From NCBI RefSeq assembly GCF_028372415.1, contig NC_092875.1:412619239-412683238 (forward strand): a stretch of 64,000 bases of DNA, in the 5' to 3' direction. The position numbers and the translations under genes were made by a program. A model generated the notes under the pieces. The model saw only the letters and a list, made by a program, of their open reading frames with translations. It did not search any database and had not been told where the DNA came from. Positions 59,651-64,000 of the stretch are shown piece after piece (within the stretch, counting starts at the first letter, position 1; each line of letters starts with the position of its first letter). The stretch is from Notamacropus eugenii (Eukaryota > Chordata > Mammalia > Diprotodontia > Macropodidae).

Positions 59651-61067
59651 AAAGTATGAAATCACTATGTAGAACCTGGCTGAGCTGACATATCACCAAA
59701 TGAAACCAACACATCTTAGTTGTGAATGAAACAGAACTAAGTGTGTTCTGGCTAAACACGAGGACTGCTCCTATGTTTTCTTTGGAGGTAAAGGGGAAGA
59801 AGCATTGACAGAGTTGGCTCCATCAGGAGTCCAAAATGTTCTTTGGTGTTCTTGACCATTTCACCTATCATGTCATAAATCTTAGCTCTAAATCTACGAT
59901 TCCTGTGTGCTAATGGATTATCACAATTGACTACTCATTTGTATCTGGAAAATAAGTGTTTTTTCACAAATTTTTATTTTTAGTATGGGGTTAATACTCT
60001 TTTGAATGACCATGAATTGCACTGAAGTTTTGGAGAACTGTAGAGCTTTAGCGAAATATTACAATATTCTATGTGATAAGGAACATCTAGACATTTTATT
60101 CACAATAAAATGAACAGTCTTTGCATATGAATTCTGCACAGGTGATACTCTGTAATACTGCTAAACATCTTCGGTGTTTAGTGAACACATAAGCGAATAC
60201 AGTTTTCTCTATCATTGTATTTCTCCTTTATGATTTTACAGGAAAGGATTTAATGAAAAATCCTGTATGATTTTAACATATGCATGGGAAACAAACTTGA
60301 GTTTGATTCTCGTCACAGACACTTATTAATTATATGACCCCTAGGTAGGTCACTTAATTGAGGCTGTTTCTTCATTTGTAAAATGTGGAAAACAGTAGCA
60401 CCTACCTCAAGGTTTGCTGCAAGGACCAAAGAAGACAAAGCACATTAAGTGTGTACAAGTTTTATGGCCTTCACAAATGCACATGGCTCTTTAATAGCAT
60501 CTTCAAGGATGAATTTTGACTTACTAACTCACTTTCCTATTTTGTATTCAACTAAGGGAAAAACATAGGAGATCTTATATTTTCTACATCATGGTCAGTT
60601 GAAGATGCAATCTTTTGAAAATTGTTCGCAAATGCCTCCTTTTCTCCATTACTTATCAAGATTACTCTGCATGCAGATAAGTAACATTTTCAAAAAGATT
60701 TCACAAACATGAAGCAAAGCTTAAGAATTAGCATTTATTGGGTTATTGGTTCATTTTTTGTAAGGTAATTGTATCACTCAATTTAATTCAGAATGTATTA
60801 GGTAACTAATATTTACATAGCACAGTGATCTGCCATCTGTGGTACTTCCTAATCTTTTGGAGCACAGTCAGGTCTACTAATAATGCATTCCCCCAAAGCA
60901 CTGCTCCTTTATAAAATCACAAAGTTTATGAGGAAAATGGAACTAGGGAAGCATCGCTTCAAACTTCATCACTGATATGTAAAAGAGGAAAGATAGGAAC
61001 CTCATAAAAACAGAAGCTTCATTTTATATAATTCATGAATACTATAATGAATAATGGCAGGGTCTAC
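59650..61067. other. Nothing recognised apart from one SINE
   Basis: If the gene call is right, intron between the candidate exons. Confidence 0.4.
60295..60445 (+). mobile_element. CORE-SINE fragment
   Basis: GTAAAATGTGGAAAACAGTA and GTAGCACCTACCTCAAGG. Confidence 0.6.
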
Positions 61068-61249
61068 CTTGGGTTGCTGCTCAGGTTGCGCCTGAGTCTC
61101 ACGTAATAGGCTGGAAGATGTTCCCTTTGTGGATCTTAACTCTGACACCTGGGCTATGCCAAAAAGTGGGTTAGGAGAGAAGGTGTAAGTTAGCCTTCCT
61201 TCACCCACAGCTTCCGTTGACCCGGAAGATATACAATAAATATGGAACT
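61068..61249 (-). CDS. Candidate internal coding exon, unidentified gene
   Basis: Seen: on the minus strand a pyrimidine-rich stretch ends in GCAG (61250-61253), then 60 codons remain open to CCCAAG followed by GTAG (61067-61064), a usable donor. Only one frame is open. The peptide begins FHIYCISSGSTEA, contains GRLTYTFSPNPLFG, and ends QAQPEQQPK; it is Ser/Thr/Gln-rich and looks like a disordered region rather than a folded domain. CpGs are frequent for this window (CCGGG, ACGG, ACGTG, GGCGC). No repeat overlaps it. It lies 6.4 kb upstream of the candidate last exon on the same strand. Problem: it ends in phase 0 whereas the last exon needs two donated bases, so an extra exon must lie between or one call is wrong. 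Protein not recognised. Alternative: a conserved noncoding element. Confidence 0.35.
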
Positions 61250-62844
61250 CTGCCTTGACAAAGATTAAAAGTTTTCTTTCAGAAGTGGGAATCCTATGAG
61301 TTATAGCTTGTGAGTTATGAAAGTTTGGAGTTTCCTGTATTCTCTCACTGTTTCTTGCTCAGGATGTTAAGTATAAGCAAATTTAAAATTTGTGTTATGC
61401 TTAAAATGTTCCCGAGTACATCAATTGTGTTGGAATAAATTTTGCATTGTTGAAACAACTGTTATACCAGAACACGCTATAAACCTCCAAGATATTTTGA
61501 AAAAAATCATCCCTTAGTGCCTTTAAAATTATATAGTCTATAGCATAGACTTTTTTTCAATCAGGTCCAGCCATTCTTCCTAGATTAATTTTGCGAAGTG
61601 CCATTCGCATTCCTTACATGGTATTCAGATATTGAGATGGTAGTTCACTCATCAGTTATCAATGACTTTAGTTGACTACAGAAAAGCTGGTTGACATGTT
61701 CCATTTCATGTATATTTCCTGTCCTTTTGAATTTTACTTGCCAATATTCTTGGGAATGATGATTTGGCTTAGCAAGATTCACTTCAAGCTGTTTTCTACT
61801 TCACTGCTTTCTGCTGTCATGGAAGGCTTCTATTCTCCTTGCACTGACCTCCATAATGATTTATAAGTGCTTTGCTTCTTGTGTCACTATGCTTGATAAA
61901 GTGTTTACTTGGCTATTCTCTGCTTGATCAAGTGCTTACCCTATGGGACAGTTTCTGGGCTCTTTCTTCCTCCTTGTTGTTCTGATTGATTTGCATCAGA
62001 CACATTTCCCAAAGAAATTGGTGACTGATGTTTTCATGGATTATTTCTCATTTTGGGGGATTTATACAGTGGTTTTTTTTTTTAAACATGTGGGGCTCCA
62101 GCTGCTATAACATGTTTTTTTACCCTTCTAATTGCTTTAGTCTTTGAAACTGACTACAAATGGTGACTGACTACGTACGGTTTGATGGAAATCATCATAA
62201 TTTATAAGCATCTGTCATCTAGTCAATCTACAACTTGGCCTCTCAGTTATGGGTTTTTTTTTTTAATTCCTAAACTCTGGCTCTAACATAGATTTCATTG
62301 TAGTGCTTTGTGCCAACTTTCATGATGAAATAGTTTCAAGATATGTGCTCAGTCACTTGGAAGGATTTTATCAAAGTTCTTCATAAAACTTGTCTTTATC
62401 CCATGTAAAAGATATTAGTGAGTAAATGATAGTGACATCCATGGAGGTCTCTTTGATTAGCTCACACAAAGATGAGATATTAAAAGTGTCCCAGAAAAGG
62501 ATTGCTTTGTAGCATTTGGGTACACAAGACCACCCCGTCTATGAATAAAGTACCCTTCATTTAGCTGAAACAAAAAATGTTTCCTGCCCTCCAGTCCTGG
62601 CTATCAACTTTTTCACTATTTTTCCATCTGCAATGGAGAAGTACAGGACACCAAAGGACTGAGGAAGCTTCTAAGCTATTTTACAGGTGACCATCATCAA
62701 AAAAAATACCTCAGCTTGAAGCTATGTTGGTCTTTGCAGAGCAGATATGGTATAGTCTGTGACTAGGCCCATAGCTGAAGCTTTTTTTGGTTGGTAAAAC
62801 ATTACAGAGCTTATGCTTCACTGGAAAAGCCTTTATTTTTTTAT
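61250..62844. other. Repeat-poor stretch, unclassified
   Basis: 1.6 kb with no repeat I can name. 61590-61610 has CpGs (TTGCGAAG, ATTCGCAT). Several short frames on both strands, none convincing. Confidence 0.4.
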
Positions 62845-63040
62845 TCACCAAAAAATTTATGAAGTACTTACTCTATAAAAAGCATTGTGTATGCAAATAT
62901 ATATAGATATATAAAGGTGATATAGTCTTTGCCCTCTAAGAGTGTATCATTTCCTCAGTGAGTCATGACACATGGAGTAGGTGCCATAGGAGTTGTAGAA
63001 TAGAATGTGCTATAATGATGCAGAAGAGTTAGAGGATTTT

Positions 63041-63063
63041 GAGAGAGAGACAGAGACAGAGAC

Positions 63064-63100
<37 letters not shown>
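63041..63100 (+). repeat. (GA)n microsatellite
   Basis: GAGA with a GAGACA higher-order stretch on its left half. Confidence 0.95.
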
Positions 63101-63103
<3 letters not shown>

Positions 63104-63344
63104 ACTCAAAGTAAGGGGAAAAAAAACTAGTAACAGCAAATCAGTAAATATGGCTGGTAGGTTAGGTCCACATTATGGGGGTAGAGGGGACATGAAAGTT
63201 ACTTTAAGAAGGTCAGGCTATATTTGATCTGCAATGGAGAACTATTAGGTACTTTTCATTCAGAGAATGACAACAATCAAAGCAATGAGTTAAGAATAAT
63301 ATGACAGTGATGTGCAATACTGATTAGATAAAAAAGACAAAAAC

Positions 63345-63480
63345 ATGACATTTATTATCTGTGAGGCCATAGGAAATTGACTTAATCTTGCAGAGCATCA
63401 GTTCCTCATCTGCCGATTGAGGGGGCTGGACATGACAGAGCTTGGAGGGCTCCTTCCTCTTCTAAATCTATGATTCTTTG
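63345..63480 (+). mobile_element. CORE-SINE with CR1-like tail
   Basis: CAGTTCCTCATCTGCCGATT and CTCTTCTAAATCTATGATTC. Confidence 0.7.
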
Positions 63481-63927
63481 AAATAAAAGTCTATTGTACT
63501 AGTAATATAATGGAGGTTGTAAGATTGGGATACTGGGGGAATGGTAGCATCTATAATTCAAAAGTGAGGAAATTATAAATACTTGATTTGGAAATGAAGA
63601 TAATGGAGTCTTGTTTTAGATAGGTGGCATTTGGGGTGACAGGATCATTCAGGAGGAAATAGTGAACATGCATATAGAAGTAAAATACTAAAAACCTCAG
63701 GAGAAAGATGTGTTTAGGGCTTAAGCACATATATGGGATTGCCTTGGTCACATTCTATTAGCCTGCAGGAAGAAATACCTTCAGTGAGTTACTACCTACT
63801 ACAACAGAAAAAATGGAATGCTTCATTCACTGGAAGCTTTTAACTGGAGGCAAATGACCAATTGTTGGTCATTTTATAGTTGGGATTACTTCTGGGGAAG
63901 GAGTTGGACTGGAAATCCGAGATTCTT

Positions 63928-64000
63928 AACTTGAGATTCATGAACCTGTTTGGTTTTTTTAAAATATTATCAACTATTTCAATTCAATATAATTCATTTC
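63928..64000 (+). mobile_element. hAT-like nonautonomous DNA transposon, copy 4, cut by window end
   Basis: The left terminus ATTCTTAACTTGAGATTCAT and the following AATATTATCAACTATTTCAA match copies 1 and 3. The rest lies outside the window. Confidence 0.5.

Larger units (their letters stand above)
62845..63770 (-). mobile_element. L2, inverted, with SINE and GA repeat inside
   Basis: GAAGTACTTACTCTATAAAA, CTTTGCCCTCTAAGAGTGTA, later GGTGACAGGATCATTCAGGA. It contains (GA)n at 63041-63100 and a SINE at 63345-63480. Confidence 0.6.

Noticed and set aside
3370-63770. A dozen plus-strand copies of what looked like a separate ancient repeat opening with a 'ctactatgtgccaggcact' type sequence
   Set aside because: These are L2 3' ends read on the opposite strand (complements of AGTAGGTGCTTAATAAATG and CTCCTTGAGGGCAGGGACT). 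Recognising this also removed an apparent strand bias of L2 in the window.

Overview
This is a mammalian chromosomal window, almost certainly from a marsupial. It is AT-rich and CpG-poor, has no compact ORFs, and is packed with interspersed repeats of marsupial type: tRNA-derived CORE-SINEs whose 5' heads read GCAGCTAGGTGG, carrying L2-, CR1- or RTE/BovB-like 3' tails; many L2 and CR1/L3 fragments; and L1 and half-L1 (HAL1) insertions of the form known from opossum, dasyurid and kangaroo genomes. The species cannot be fixed from sequence alone. Family assignments come from remembered consensus sequences, not a database search, so edges of old fragments are good to about 10-40 bases. Nearly all translated ORFs in the window are chance frames or pieces of LINEs.

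Layout. 1-36 kb is intergenic or intronic, holding L2 fragments on both strands, about two dozen SINEs, microsatellites, a solo LTR nested in an L2 (2293-2709), and copies of a hAT-like DNA transposon. 36-47 kb is retroelement-rich: an L2 ending in a long hairpin (36849-36920), an LTR-like fossil on the minus strand, two L1/HAL1 ORF1 pieces facing tail to tail (37848-39595), a 1.3-kb L2, a 5'-truncated L1 with perfect 14-bp target duplications (42138-42952), and a near full-length 2.8-kb HAL1 (43646-46456) with one 365-codon ORF1 frame, four nonsense codons and no ORF2.

From about 49.5 to 61.3 kb the character changes. Between 49.5 and 54.7 kb recognisable repeats nearly vanish. On the minus strand a strong splice acceptor at 54706-54707 opens a 33-codon reading frame ending in TGA, followed by several kilobases of AT-rich sequence with poly(A) signals near 50086 and 49547 and tandem Pumilio-type motifs at 50229-50245. 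Upstream on the same strand, 61068-61249 is a 60-codon open frame with unusually many CpGs and plausible splice sites. I read these as the 3' end of a host gene transcribed leftward (last exon plus long 3' UTR, and possibly one earlier exon), but I could not name the gene. The two exons do not join in phase directly, so a further exon or a mistaken call is likely. 61.3-64 kb is again repeat-bearing sequence without recognisable genes.
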